Below, in pieces: positions 16,802-25,233 of a stretch of 64,000 bases of DNA (its first letter is position 1; each line of letters opens with the position of its first letter). The notes under the pieces were generated by a model. The model made no database searches. It had not been told where the DNA came from and saw only the letters and a list, made by a program, of their open reading frames with translations. The DNA is taken from the NCBI GenBank assembly GCA_017991595.1, contig JAGOQJ010000004.1, positions 62,001-126,000 on the forward strand, in the 5' to 3' direction. The position numbers were made by a program, and so were the translations under genes. Source of the stretch: Candidatus Didemnitutus sp. (GTDB taxonomy: Bacteria > Verrucomicrobiota > Verrucomicrobiia > Opitutales > Opitutaceae).

Positions 16802-17725
16802 ATGCCAACCCACCCCATCGCCCAAGCTCTGCTCGATTCCTACGCCCGCGATGGCGGCATCAACCACCTCGACGGACCGAACCTGCCCTCGCAGGACTCC
16901 GTGGCACAGCTCGCCCGCGAATTCATGCACGTGCTCTTCCCCGGCTACTTCGAGGCCCGCGGGTTGAAACAGCAGGACGTGCCGCGCTGGCTGGACGAGA
17001 CCCTCGCCAAGATCCAACGCAGCCTTCGCGCCGAGATCGAGAAAAGCCTCCGCTACGCCGCGCTGCCGGACGCCGCGACGATTGCCGAGCAACACACCAC
17101 CGGCCTCCTCGCCGCGTTGCCGGAGATCCGTCGCATCGTGCAGACCGACGTGCAGGCGGCCTACTCGGGCGATCCCGCCGCCCGTAACATCGAGGAGATC
17201 ATCCTCGCCTACCCGGGTGTGCTCGTCGTCTCGCTTCAGCGCATCGCCCACGTTCTTTACCGCCAAGGCGTGCCGTTGCTGCCGCGCATGCTGACCGAAT
17301 ACGCGCACGAGCGCACCGGCGTCGACATCCACCCCGGCGCGCAGATCGGCACGCATTTCTTCATCGATCACGGCACCGGCGTCGTCATCGGCGAGACCGC
17401 GCGCATCGGCAACCACGTGAAGATTTACCAAGGCGTCACCTTGGGCGCGAAATCCTTCGAAACCGACGCCAACGGCCTGCCCGTGAAGGGCGTGAAGCGC
17501 CACCCCGACATAGAGGACCACGTTACGATCTTCGCCCACGCCACCATCCTCGGCGGCGGCACGCGCATCGGCGCGCACTCGGTCGTCGGCGCCAACGTGT
17601 GGCTGCTCGAGTCGATGCCCGCGAATAGCATCGCCTATTACCGCGACACTGACCTCGTCGTGCGCCCCCGCCAGCGCAAGGAAGCCGTCATCGCCACAGC
17701 CGAGGAATTCGACTGGAGTATCTGA
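16802..17725 (+). CDS. cysE: Serine O-acetyltransferase
   Basis: A 307-residue serine acetyltransferase that makes O-acetylserine from serine and acetyl-CoA for cysteine synthesis. The N-terminal half is a helical domain, longer than in enteric CysE. The C-terminal half is the left-handed beta helix of hexapeptide repeats: HPGAQIGTHFFIDHGTGVVIGETARIGNHVKIYQGVTLG with the catalytic histidine in DHGTG, then DHVTIFAHATILGGGTRIG. An alternative ATG at 16778 would add 8 residues; 16802 (MPTHPIAQALLDSY) is preferred. No cysK is next to it. The gene ends convergent with the EF-G-2 gene. Confidence 0.92.
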   Translation: MPTHPIAQALLDSYARDGGINHLDGPNLPSQDSVAQLAREFMHVLFPGYFEARGLKQQDVPRWLDETLAKIQRSLRAEIEKSLRYAALPDAATIAEQHTTGLLAALPEIRRIVQTDVQAAYSGDPAARNIEEIILAYPGVLVVSLQRIAHVLYRQGVPLLPRMLTEYAHERTGVDIHPGAQIGTHFFIDHGTGVVIGETARIGNHVKIYQGVTLGAKSFETDANGLPVKGVKRHPDIEDHVTIFAHATILGGGTRIGAHSVVGANVWLLESMPANSIAYYRDTDLVVRPRQRKEAVIATAEEFDWSI

Positions 17726-17785
17726 GCGCTCGCACCGCTCAGCGCCCCCGGGAAATCGTCTTCCCCGAGGGCGGAAGCTTCGGAC

Positions 17786-19891
17786 TCAGTGATGCGCGTG
17801 ATTACCCGCCGTGCCGGCGGCGCGCGCCTTCTGGTATTCCTCGACGAGTTTTCTCTCCTGATCGGGCGGCATCTCCTCGTAGTGGCTGAACTTCTCGGCG
17901 TGCATGCCCCGCCCGCCCGTCAGCGAGCGCAACACCGTGCCGTAGTGGTGCAGCTGCGCCGCCGGCACCTGCGCCTTCACGATCTGGAGGCGGCCCGCGA
18001 CGTCCATGCCGAGGATCTTGCCCCGGCGGCCGGAAAGATCGCCGACCACGCGGCCGACGAATTCCTCGGGCAACTTGATCTCCAACTCATGGATCGGCTC
18101 CAGCAGGACCGGGCGCGCGGCTTGGAACGCCTCGCGGAACGCGAAGTAGCCCGCGATCTGGAACGCGATGTCCTTGGAGTCCACCGGGTGCATCTTGCCG
18201 CCGTAGAAGTCGATCTTCACGTCGGTCACGCGATAGCCCGCGTGGATGCCTTCGCCGGCTGCAGTGCGCAGACCCTTCTCGACCGAAGGCACGAAGACGC
18301 GATCGACGTCCTGACCGACCAGCGATTCGTTGAACTCGACACCGCTGTCGCGCGGGCCCGCCTCGACACGCATCCAGACCTCGGCGAACTGCCCGGCGCC
18401 GCCGGTCTGCTTTTTGTGCCGGTAACGCGCCTCACCTTTGCCCCGGATCGTCTCGCGGTAGCGGATCTTCGGCGGCTCCAGCGACACATCGACCTTGTAG
18501 CGGCGCTTCAGGCGCTCGAAGAGCACCTCGAGGTGCATCTCGCCTTGGGCTGCGATGATGAATTGGTGCAGTTCGGCGTCGGTGTGGTAAGTGAAAGCCG
18601 GGTCTTCCTCGTGCAGTGCCGCAAGGCCGGCCGCGAGCCGCTCCTCGTCGCCGGGCGCGTTCAACTTCAGCGCGGCCTGCGTGTAGGGCGTCGGGTAAAC
18701 GACCTTCGGCAGACTGACGACGTGCTTCGGGTCGCACAGCGTGTTGCCGGTGTGCGTATCCTTGAGTTTCACGGCGGCGCCGATGTCGCCGGCATAAAGC
18801 TTGTCCACGGGGGTGCGGAGCTTGCCGTTCAGGCGGTAGAGCTGGCCGATGCGCTCGGTGATGCGGCGGTCGCTGTTGTAGAGATCCATGCCCGGATGCA
18901 CATCGCCGGAATAGACGCGGAAGAACGACAGATCGCCGCTTTGCGGATCGGTGAGCGTCTTGAAGACGTAGGCGACATGCTCGGCACCGCTGAGCGAGAC
19001 GAGGCAGGGATCGCCGTTGGCGTCCGTGGCGCCGACGGTCTGGCGGTCCTCGGGCGACGAGCCGTATTTGGCGATGAAATCCATCAGCCTCGCGACGCCG
19101 ACGTTCGTCTCGGCGGAGGTCACGATCAGCGGGATGAAGACCTGCTTCTGGATGGCCGGATGGATGCCCGTGCGCAGCACCTCCTCGGAGAGGCCGCCCT
19201 CGTCGAAAAATTTCTGGAGCAGCGTGTCATCGCTCTCGGCGATGTGCTCGATCAGTTCCTTGTGCAAGGCGTCGGCCTTCGCCTTCCACTCGCCGGCGGC
19301 CGGTTCCTCGGTGTATTTGCCGGATTTGTCGGTCGCATAGCTCACGATCTCGCTCCGCATGACGTCGAGCACACGATGGAAGCCCGGACCGGCGTCGACG
19401 GGCAGCGACAGCGGGAAGACGCCCGCGCCGAAGTGCTCGCGCACGTCCGCGAGGATGAGATCGAAATCGTATTTCTCCTTGTCGAAGCCGTTGACGACGA
19501 TGATGCGCGGGATGCCGAACTGGCCGGCGTAGTCCCACATCATCTCGGTGCCGACACCGACGCCGTGTCCGGCGTGGATGACGACGACGGCGGAATCAGC
19601 CACGCGCAACGCGTGGATGCCCTCGCTGGCGAAGTCGAGGTAGCCGGGGGTGTCGATGAAATTGAAACGCCGCCCCTGCCATTCGCAGTTGAGCGGCGTG
19701 CCATGGATCGAGATATGCCGCTGTTGTTCACCCACGTGGTAATCCGATACTGTGGTGCCCTGGGCGATGCTGCCCATGCGTTGGATTACGCCACCGCAGA
19801 GCAGCATCGATTCAGCGAGCATGGTCTTGCCCGCTGTAGCATGCCCCACGATGGCGAAGTTCCTGATGTCTCCCGGACGCGTGCCATTCAT
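17786..19891 (-). CDS. Elongation factor G-like GTPase (EF-G-2 type)
   Basis: A 701-residue protein with the complete five-domain plan of EF-G. G1 is GHATAGKT at 16-23 instead of the canonical GHIDAGKT. G3 is DTPG at 80-83. The G4 position reads NGFD (134-137) where EF-G has NKxD. Domain IV is recognisable by the HKKQTGGAGQFAEV segment, then VFVPSVEKG, AGYRVTDVK and VDSKDIAFQIAGYFAF. These differences place it with the EF-G-2 paralogues, not the housekeeping factor. Whether it translocates ribosomes is not known for this subgroup. A His-rich tail (NHAHH) closes the protein. It stands alone between convergent cysE and the AsmA-like gene. Confidence 0.88.
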   Translation of the reverse strand: MNGTRPGDIRNFAIVGHATAGKTMLAESMLLCGGVIQRMGSIAQGTTVSDYHVGEQQRHISIHGTPLNCEWQGRRFNFIDTPGYLDFASEGIHALRVADSAVVVIHAGHGVGVGTEMMWDYAGQFGIPRIIVVNGFDKEKYDFDLILADVREHFGAGVFPLSLPVDAGPGFHRVLDVMRSEIVSYATDKSGKYTEEPAAGEWKAKADALHKELIEHIAESDDTLLQKFFDEGGLSEEVLRTGIHPAIQKQVFIPLIVTSAETNVGVARLMDFIAKYGSSPEDRQTVGATDANGDPCLVSLSGAEHVAYVFKTLTDPQSGDLSFFRVYSGDVHPGMDLYNSDRRITERIGQLYRLNGKLRTPVDKLYAGDIGAAVKLKDTHTGNTLCDPKHVVSLPKVVYPTPYTQAALKLNAPGDEERLAAGLAALHEEDPAFTYHTDAELHQFIIAAQGEMHLEVLFERLKRRYKVDVSLEPPKIRYRETIRGKGEARYRHKKQTGGAGQFAEVWMRVEAGPRDSGVEFNESLVGQDVDRVFVPSVEKGLRTAAGEGIHAGYRVTDVKIDFYGGKMHPVDSKDIAFQIAGYFAFREAFQAARPVLLEPIHELEIKLPEEFVGRVVGDLSGRRGKILGMDVAGRLQIVKAQVPAAQLHHYGTVLRSLTGGRGMHAEKFSHYEEMPPDQERKLVEEYQKARAAGTAGNHAHH

Positions 19892-20106
19892 AGGTTGGAG
19901 TCTCCGTTTTGATTCGGCCGACCCGCAACGGGCCGCGCCGTTGAATTTGGGGACCCTCAGGCTAGCCGGAGGGCTCGGAGGGTAAAGCGAGTTCGAGGCG
20001 CACTTCTTGGCAAAGAATGCTCATGCATACGCGTGGGCTGACGCGCCTGCCCGGCTGGCCAACCCGCCCTCCCACCGGTCGACGTCGGCGACACGACCCT
20101 GCACCT
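19892..20106. other. Intergenic region upstream of the EF-G-2 gene
   Basis: 215 bp between the stop of the AsmA-like gene and the start of EF-G-2, both on the minus strand. It presumably carries the EF-G-2 promoter. No ORF, RNA gene or clear terminator is visible. Confidence 0.3.
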
Positions 20107-23100
20107 TCAATTGGACCCAGAGAGCAGATCGCCGAGCTTCGAATCCGCCAGCCTGAGGAAAAACGCGCGGGCGTCTGGACGCGCCAACGTGCCGCCGATG
20201 CTGCCGGCGTCGCGCACGCGGGCGTAGCCCAGCTCATCCTTGGTGCCATCGAGCACGCGCAGGCGGGCGAGCTGCTGCTCGATCTTGCCGCGCGCAGCGA
20301 GGCTGCACGTGACACTGAGCGGCTGTTCGAGCAACGGCTTGCCCGCCACGTAAGCAATGCTGCCGCGCCCGTGCAGCCTCACCTCGGGCGTGAGCAGGCT
20401 CAGCTCCTCGAGGCGGAAATTCAGGTCGTCGTCGCGATTGAGCCGGATCACCATCTGGTCGAAGGGCAGTTCGGCCAGCGCTTGGGCGAGTTGATCCACC
20501 TGATAGCTTTGCCCGGCGACCTTCTCGGCGGCCTCCTTGACCTTGTTTGATCCGAAGAGCGACCCGAGAGCCGCGCCGAGTTCGACCGCCTTGCTGGCCA
20601 TGGAGGTCTTCTCCGACGCGCGTCGGAGACCGCGAAACACGCCCTGCCGGCTGGTCAGCTGCAGGTTACCGCGCGTGCGCTCCAACGTGTGCTCCAAGTC
20701 GCGCCCGTCGCCCGCGAAGCCGCCTGCAACCGTGAAAAGTCCCTCGACGACCGGCGTCGGCTCGCCGCCAAACGCCTTGAGAAAGGCACCCGCATCGAAC
20801 TCGGTGAGCGAAAAGTTACCCGCCAACTCATAGGGCACCTCACCCGCGGCGAAACGCAGGTCGGCACGCGCCGCCAAGCGCGCCCGCTCGTTGATCTGGC
20901 CCTCGATCTTTTGCACCGAGATGCGGCGCGGATCGACGAGGACGTAACCGTTGAACCCGGTCATTGCCCAGTCCGCACCCCGCGTGATCGATTTCAGGTC
21001 GATCACCAGCTCGCCTCGCACGCCGCTCCAAAAAGGCTCCGCATCGGGACGGACATCAGCCGGAGTCGGCTCAGGCGTCTTCGGCGTCGGAGTCGCGGCG
21101 ACGCTCGCCGGCGCTCCGAACAATCCGGCCAACGCGAGCGCGTCCGCGAGTTCCACATGTTCGCCCGTGAGTTTGGCGTCGAAGAGCAGCCCGTCGTCGC
21201 GCTCGATCGCCTCGACCAGCATGCGCAGATCGGAGCGCTTGCCCAAGCGATCCAACAACAGCGGCGCCTCGAGGGAAATCCGTCCATCTGCCGCACGCAC
21301 GCCACGGAATCCCAAGTTGGCGACGGGCAGGGACTGGTTGCCCTCGCGCAACACGAGCCCATTCAGGGTGGCGCGAGCCTCGATCTGCATCGTCACGTCC
21401 GGGTTGTCCGGCATGGACGCCGCCCGCAATTCTCCGCTCGCGCGCCCCGCCACCAAGGTCGGCATCGCTGCACCGAGCGGATGCTTGCCCAGTCGCGCCA
21501 AATCGACGCTGAAACTCAAGGCTCCGCGAAACCCGTTCGCAGGATTCTCCCCAACCTCGAATTCGACGGTCGAAAGCGCCGCCCCGGATGGCTCGCGGAA
21601 CGCCGTGCTGCCGAGCCGGAGCTTCCAATCCTTCGCGCCGCCGAAATCGAACGTCGGCGCAGCCTCGAAGGTCAACCCCGTCACGGCGCGGTCGGTCCCG
21701 CGGAACACACCGAAATCCGTCACCCGCAGCGGCGCGTCGCTTGCCAGCTGCAGGCGCCCTTGCCGCACGACGGCCGCGAATTCCACCGCGGCCAGTTCGC
21801 CCGTGAGCGGGACACTCGTCGGCAAACCGCTCAGCGCGCCGAGCGAAACGGCGCCCACGCTGATCCGCGCGACCTCCACGTCGTCGACCGCGGAGCGCAC
21901 GACATAGTCCGGCAACCCGATAGTCAGCGGCTGACTGGTGCGCGCGGCGAGGAGCGTCCGGCCGGATTGCCCTTCCGCCAACCGCGCCGCGAGCGAACGG
22001 ATTTCCAACGTGTCCTTTTGCAGGACGATATCCCATTGCGCCCCGCCCTGCACATGCCCGAGCGGCACGAAGTCCGACACCAGGCGCGGCAGATCGCCCT
22101 CGAGCGCACCTTGGAGACCAATTCCGTTAGCGGTCCCGCCCAGCGGAATGAGAGCGGAGAAGCGCCCGTCTAGGCGGTCGCCAGCAGGCGTGCGCAGGGT
22201 AAAATCGCGCGCCGTCATCCGCCATTCAGCGGGCGACAGCAGGATTTCCGTCCGCCAAGCGAGATCGGCCTGCTCCAGCAGCGCGTGATCATTCTGCAGG
22301 ATAGTGAGCCCGGAAAGTCGCACCGGATCCGACGCCTGCAGCGCCAGACGCCCGTCTTCGCGGGTGGCGACCAAGCGGCCCGACAGCGCTCCTTCCTTGA
22401 CCTGCAGACCCGTGAGGAACGGATTCGCCCACGCCAACGGAAGGTGGTGAATCTGCAACGTGGCTACGTCGCCCGCTGTCTCGTCGCCGGGCTCCACTTG
22501 ATGCGTGGAGAGATCGAACGCCAAGGCGCGGTTCAATTCGAACGAGACCACCGGCTGGGCTGCCGTCGCGTTCACGCGCAGCCGGTCGACCCGCACCCGC
22601 CCGGCCTGCTCCGCAAAATCGAATTCGGTATCGACCCGCAGCGTTCCCAGCGCGCGCAGGCCCGGTTCGATCACGTCGAGGCCGCCCACTTCGCCCTCGG
22701 CACGTCCACGCACCGTGAAGGCGCCAGTGGCTCGCGCGAGCGTGAAGTGCCCTGCCCCTTGCGCCGTGAACTGCGGCCAGCGGGCACCGAGCAGGAACGG
22801 CTCCACTTGCTCCGAACGAGCGTGAATCTTCCACTCCCCGTCGAAATGCGCGGCCGCATCGCGCGACGTCGCCTGCAATCGCAGGAGATTCTCGGCGCCG
22901 CCTGCGCGCACCGTATCGATTTCCAGCCGGTAGGCCTGCTGGGCAACCCCAGTGTCGAGCTGCGCGTTGACCTGCAAGCGGGGCGGATCGGTGAAGCGTT
23001 TGCCCTCCGCCTCGATCACCAGCGTCAGGTTCGCATGGTCGAACTGGTGTGTCTCCGTCTGCCGCACACGCAAACGCGAATCCACGCGCAAATTTGTCAC

Positions 23101-23682
23101 GACGGCCTCGGGGGTCGGGTCCGCGACCGCGGCTTCGAGCACCAACTCGCCTTCCCGTCCCGGGGCGATACCACCGCCGGTGAGGCGGAATTGCGCCGTC
23201 GCTGCCTGCCGTCCTTCCGCCGCCGGCAACAGTGCCGTGCCTTCGATGCGCAGGTCGTCCGCCACGATTTGCCATGGCAGCTCGAGTCCGTTGAGCATCA
23301 CCGGAGCTGCCACGGAGGGAACGGCGGTGTCAGCCGGCGCCACCGGCGCTCCGGACGGCGTGGCGTCGAGCCGCACGCCGATGGCGTGCAGTCGCCCCAC
23401 TTCCAGCCGGCCGGCCGCGAGGAAAGTCCAAACGGAATAGCGCAGCTCCAGATTCGCGATGGTCAGCTTCAGTCCGGGTTGTTCAAAAGTGACATTGGAC
23501 AGCACCGCGCGCTGCGGACCGGCCGCGATGGCCGCGACGTCGAGCGTGAAACCGGTTTGCCCGGAAGCCCACTGCCGCACGGCCCAGCGCTGCACGGGTG
23601 GCAGCATGGCCAAGCCCGCGAGCAAGGTGGTGAGACCAACCAGGATCGCGAAGAGGACGAGGAACAGGCGCACCAGCTTCAT
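20107..23682 (-). CDS. AsmA-like membrane-anchored protein
   Basis: A 1,191-residue protein with one N-terminal membrane anchor (about residues 5-28, LVRLFLVLFAILVGLTTLLAGLAML) and then a long beta-rich periplasmic region. The N-terminal pattern (LPPVQRWAVRQWASGQTGFTLDVAAI, NVTFEQPGLKLTIANLELRY) and the C-terminal AsmA_2-type segment (FAAGEVPYELAGNFSLTEFDAG, GLFTVAGGFAGDGRDL, LQLTSRQGVFRG) fit the AsmA/YhdP superfamily. Members are proposed bridges moving phospholipid between the membranes. The frame opens at 23727, but ATG 23682 puts the hydrophobic anchor at the N-terminus. It follows the efflux operon by 162 bp on the same strand; a shared transcript is possible but unproven. Confidence 0.85.
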   Translation of the reverse strand: MKLVRLFLVLFAILVGLTTLLAGLAMLPPVQRWAVRQWASGQTGFTLDVAAIAAGPQRAVLSNVTFEQPGLKLTIANLELRYSVWTFLAAGRLEVGRLHAIGVRLDATPSGAPVAPADTAVPSVAAPVMLNGLELPWQIVADDLRIEGTALLPAAEGRQAATAQFRLTGGGIAPGREGELVLEAAVADPTPEAVVTNLRVDSRLRVRQTETHQFDHANLTLVIEAEGKRFTDPPRLQVNAQLDTGVAQQAYRLEIDTVRAGGAENLLRLQATSRDAAAHFDGEWKIHARSEQVEPFLLGARWPQFTAQGAGHFTLARATGAFTVRGRAEGEVGGLDVIEPGLRALGTLRVDTEFDFAEQAGRVRVDRLRVNATAAQPVVSFELNRALAFDLSTHQVEPGDETAGDVATLQIHHLPLAWANPFLTGLQVKEGALSGRLVATREDGRLALQASDPVRLSGLTILQNDHALLEQADLAWRTEILLSPAEWRMTARDFTLRTPAGDRLDGRFSALIPLGGTANGIGLQGALEGDLPRLVSDFVPLGHVQGGAQWDIVLQKDTLEIRSLAARLAEGQSGRTLLAARTSQPLTIGLPDYVVRSAVDDVEVARISVGAVSLGALSGLPTSVPLTGELAAVEFAAVVRQGRLQLASDAPLRVTDFGVFRGTDRAVTGLTFEAAPTFDFGGAKDWKLRLGSTAFREPSGAALSTVEFEVGENPANGFRGALSFSVDLARLGKHPLGAAMPTLVAGRASGELRAASMPDNPDVTMQIEARATLNGLVLREGNQSLPVANLGFRGVRAADGRISLEAPLLLDRLGKRSDLRMLVEAIERDDGLLFDAKLTGEHVELADALALAGLFGAPASVAATPTPKTPEPTPADVRPDAEPFWSGVRGELVIDLKSITRGADWAMTGFNGYVLVDPRRISVQKIEGQINERARLAARADLRFAAGEVPYELAGNFSLTEFDAGAFLKAFGGEPTPVVEGLFTVAGGFAGDGRDLEHTLERTRGNLQLTSRQGVFRGLRRASEKTSMASKAVELGAALGSLFGSNKVKEAAEKVAGQSYQVDQLAQALAELPFDQMVIRLNRDDDLNFRLEELSLLTPEVRLHGRGSIAYVAGKPLLEQPLSVTCSLAARGKIEQQLARLRVLDGTKDELGYARVRDAGSIGGTLARPDARAFFLRLADSKLGDLLSGSN

Positions 23683-23844
23683 GGAGCCAGCCGTAGGACC
23701 CGGGCCGACGGCGATGGTTGCGAGCATGGGAGAAAATTATGGCGGCGCAACCGGAGACGCCGCGGGGGCGACCGGGTTTCGTCCCGGACGCCCAGAAATT
23801 AGCAGATCAGCCCGGCGAGACCGGGCCGACGGACCGACAGGCGC

Positions 23845-25218
23845 TCAGTTGCGCTCGGCGGCGACGGATTCGTCGGGCAACCCCATGGCACGGCGGACGG
23901 CCGCGTGGGCGACATTGAAGCGGTAGTAGGCCTCGAGCTGGTTGAGGCGCGCCGTGGTGAGATCGGTGCGTGCCTGCAGGACATCGAGCTGCGTCGCCGT
24001 GCCGGCGGAATAGCGCGCATCGGCCAGGCGGACGGCCTCGTCGGCCTGCTCCACCACACGCTTGGACGCCTCGGCCAGCTCGGTCGCCTCCTGCAACGAG
24101 GAAAGCGCGCGACGCACCTCGACGGTGACGGAAAGCTCGGCCTCTTCGAAGGCCAGCTGGGTCTGCTGGAGCTGTGAGCGAGCCTGCACGACGCGACCGC
24201 GCGTGGCGCCCGCATCGAAGATGTCCCACGTGGACTGCAACCCGATGGAGAAGCCATCACGTCCGTCGCTGAAGCTGCTCGAACCGGCACGCTTGGAATT
24301 TTGGTAGCCGCCGACGAGCGACAGGTCCGGGTAATAATTCGCCTGGCGGGCCTTCACGTTTTCCTCGGCCGCCAAGCCGAGCTTGCGCAGGCGCTGGAGG
24401 TCGGGCCGGCGCGCCTTGGCGGTGGAGAGCGCGGACGAAAGTTCGAAGCTCACGGGCGCGAAGTCGAGAGAGCCGACGAACTCCGGGACCTTGGCCACGT
24501 TGGCGGTATCGCTGCTGGTGAAACCGAGCGATTGGCGCAGTTCCTCAATGGCGATGCGGTAGTTGTTGCGCGCGCTGATGAGGGGCGGCTGGGCGTTGGC
24601 CAGCGCAACCTCCGCGCGGAGCACCTCGAAGTTCGACACCGTGCCCGCCTCGAAACGGTTGCGAACATCCTGCAACTGGCGCTGCAGCAGCTCGACGTTC
24701 TGCTCCTGCACCTTGATGCGCTCGCGGGAGACGAGGACATTGTAGAAGCGCGTGCGAACGTCGAGCAACGCGGCGTCGATGACCGCCTGCATCTCAAGCG
24801 TCGCGGCTTCGAGGGCCAGCTGCTGGCTCTTCACGGCCGAGCGGACGCCGCCGCCCGCAAAGAGGACCTGGCGGGCCGTGATACCGACATTCCAGGACCG
24901 ATTCTCACCCGTGCTGGAGATTTCGCGATCGAGCCGCGAATAGCCGGCGCTCGCGCTCAGGCTCGGCAGCTGCTGGGCGCGGACCTCGAGCACGATGCCT
25001 TCCTGCTGGCGCAACCGCTCCTTGGCTTGGCGGATGGAGAAGTTGTTATCGAGCGCGAAGGACAGGGCGTAGGAGAGGTTGAGCGCGTCCGGCACCGCGA
25101 AATCCGGGTCGGCTTGCCCGTCGCGCTGGAAAGGCGGCGGGGCGGATTGCGCGAGGGCGGTGGCGGCCAAGGCCGCGCCTGCCGTGATCACGAGAGTGAG
25201 GCGCAGAAGCGATTTCAT
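23845..25218 (-). CDS. TolC family outer membrane efflux protein
   Basis: A 457-residue outer membrane channel of the TolC/OprM class. A signal peptide is visible (about 1-23, ending ALA). Two repeats of the OEP domain follow, with the NNFSIRQAKERLRQQEG and LDVRTRFYNVLVSRERIKVQEQNVELLQRQLQDV helices in the first, and LAAEENVKARQANYYPDLSLVGGYQNS in the second. It is the last gene of the marR-MFP-RND-OMF operon, 15 bp after the RND gene, so it is the outer channel of that pump. Confidence 0.93.
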   Translation of the reverse strand: MKSLLRLTLVITAGAALAATALAQSAPPPFQRDGQADPDFAVPDALNLSYALSFALDNNFSIRQAKERLRQQEGIVLEVRAQQLPSLSASAGYSRLDREISSTGENRSWNVGITARQVLFAGGGVRSAVKSQQLALEAATLEMQAVIDAALLDVRTRFYNVLVSRERIKVQEQNVELLQRQLQDVRNRFEAGTVSNFEVLRAEVALANAQPPLISARNNYRIAIEELRQSLGFTSSDTANVAKVPEFVGSLDFAPVSFELSSALSTAKARRPDLQRLRKLGLAAEENVKARQANYYPDLSLVGGYQNSKRAGSSSFSDGRDGFSIGLQSTWDIFDAGATRGRVVQARSQLQQTQLAFEEAELSVTVEVRRALSSLQEATELAEASKRVVEQADEAVRLADARYSAGTATQLDVLQARTDLTTARLNQLEAYYRFNVAHAAVRRAMGLPDESVAAERN

Positions 25219-25233
25219 GGGAAGAGGAGGAGG

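Noticed and set aside
17744..17776. Imperfect hairpin between convergent cysE and EF-G-2 genes
   Set aside because: Mismatched arms and no T-run; may be a weak terminator but evidence is insufficient.
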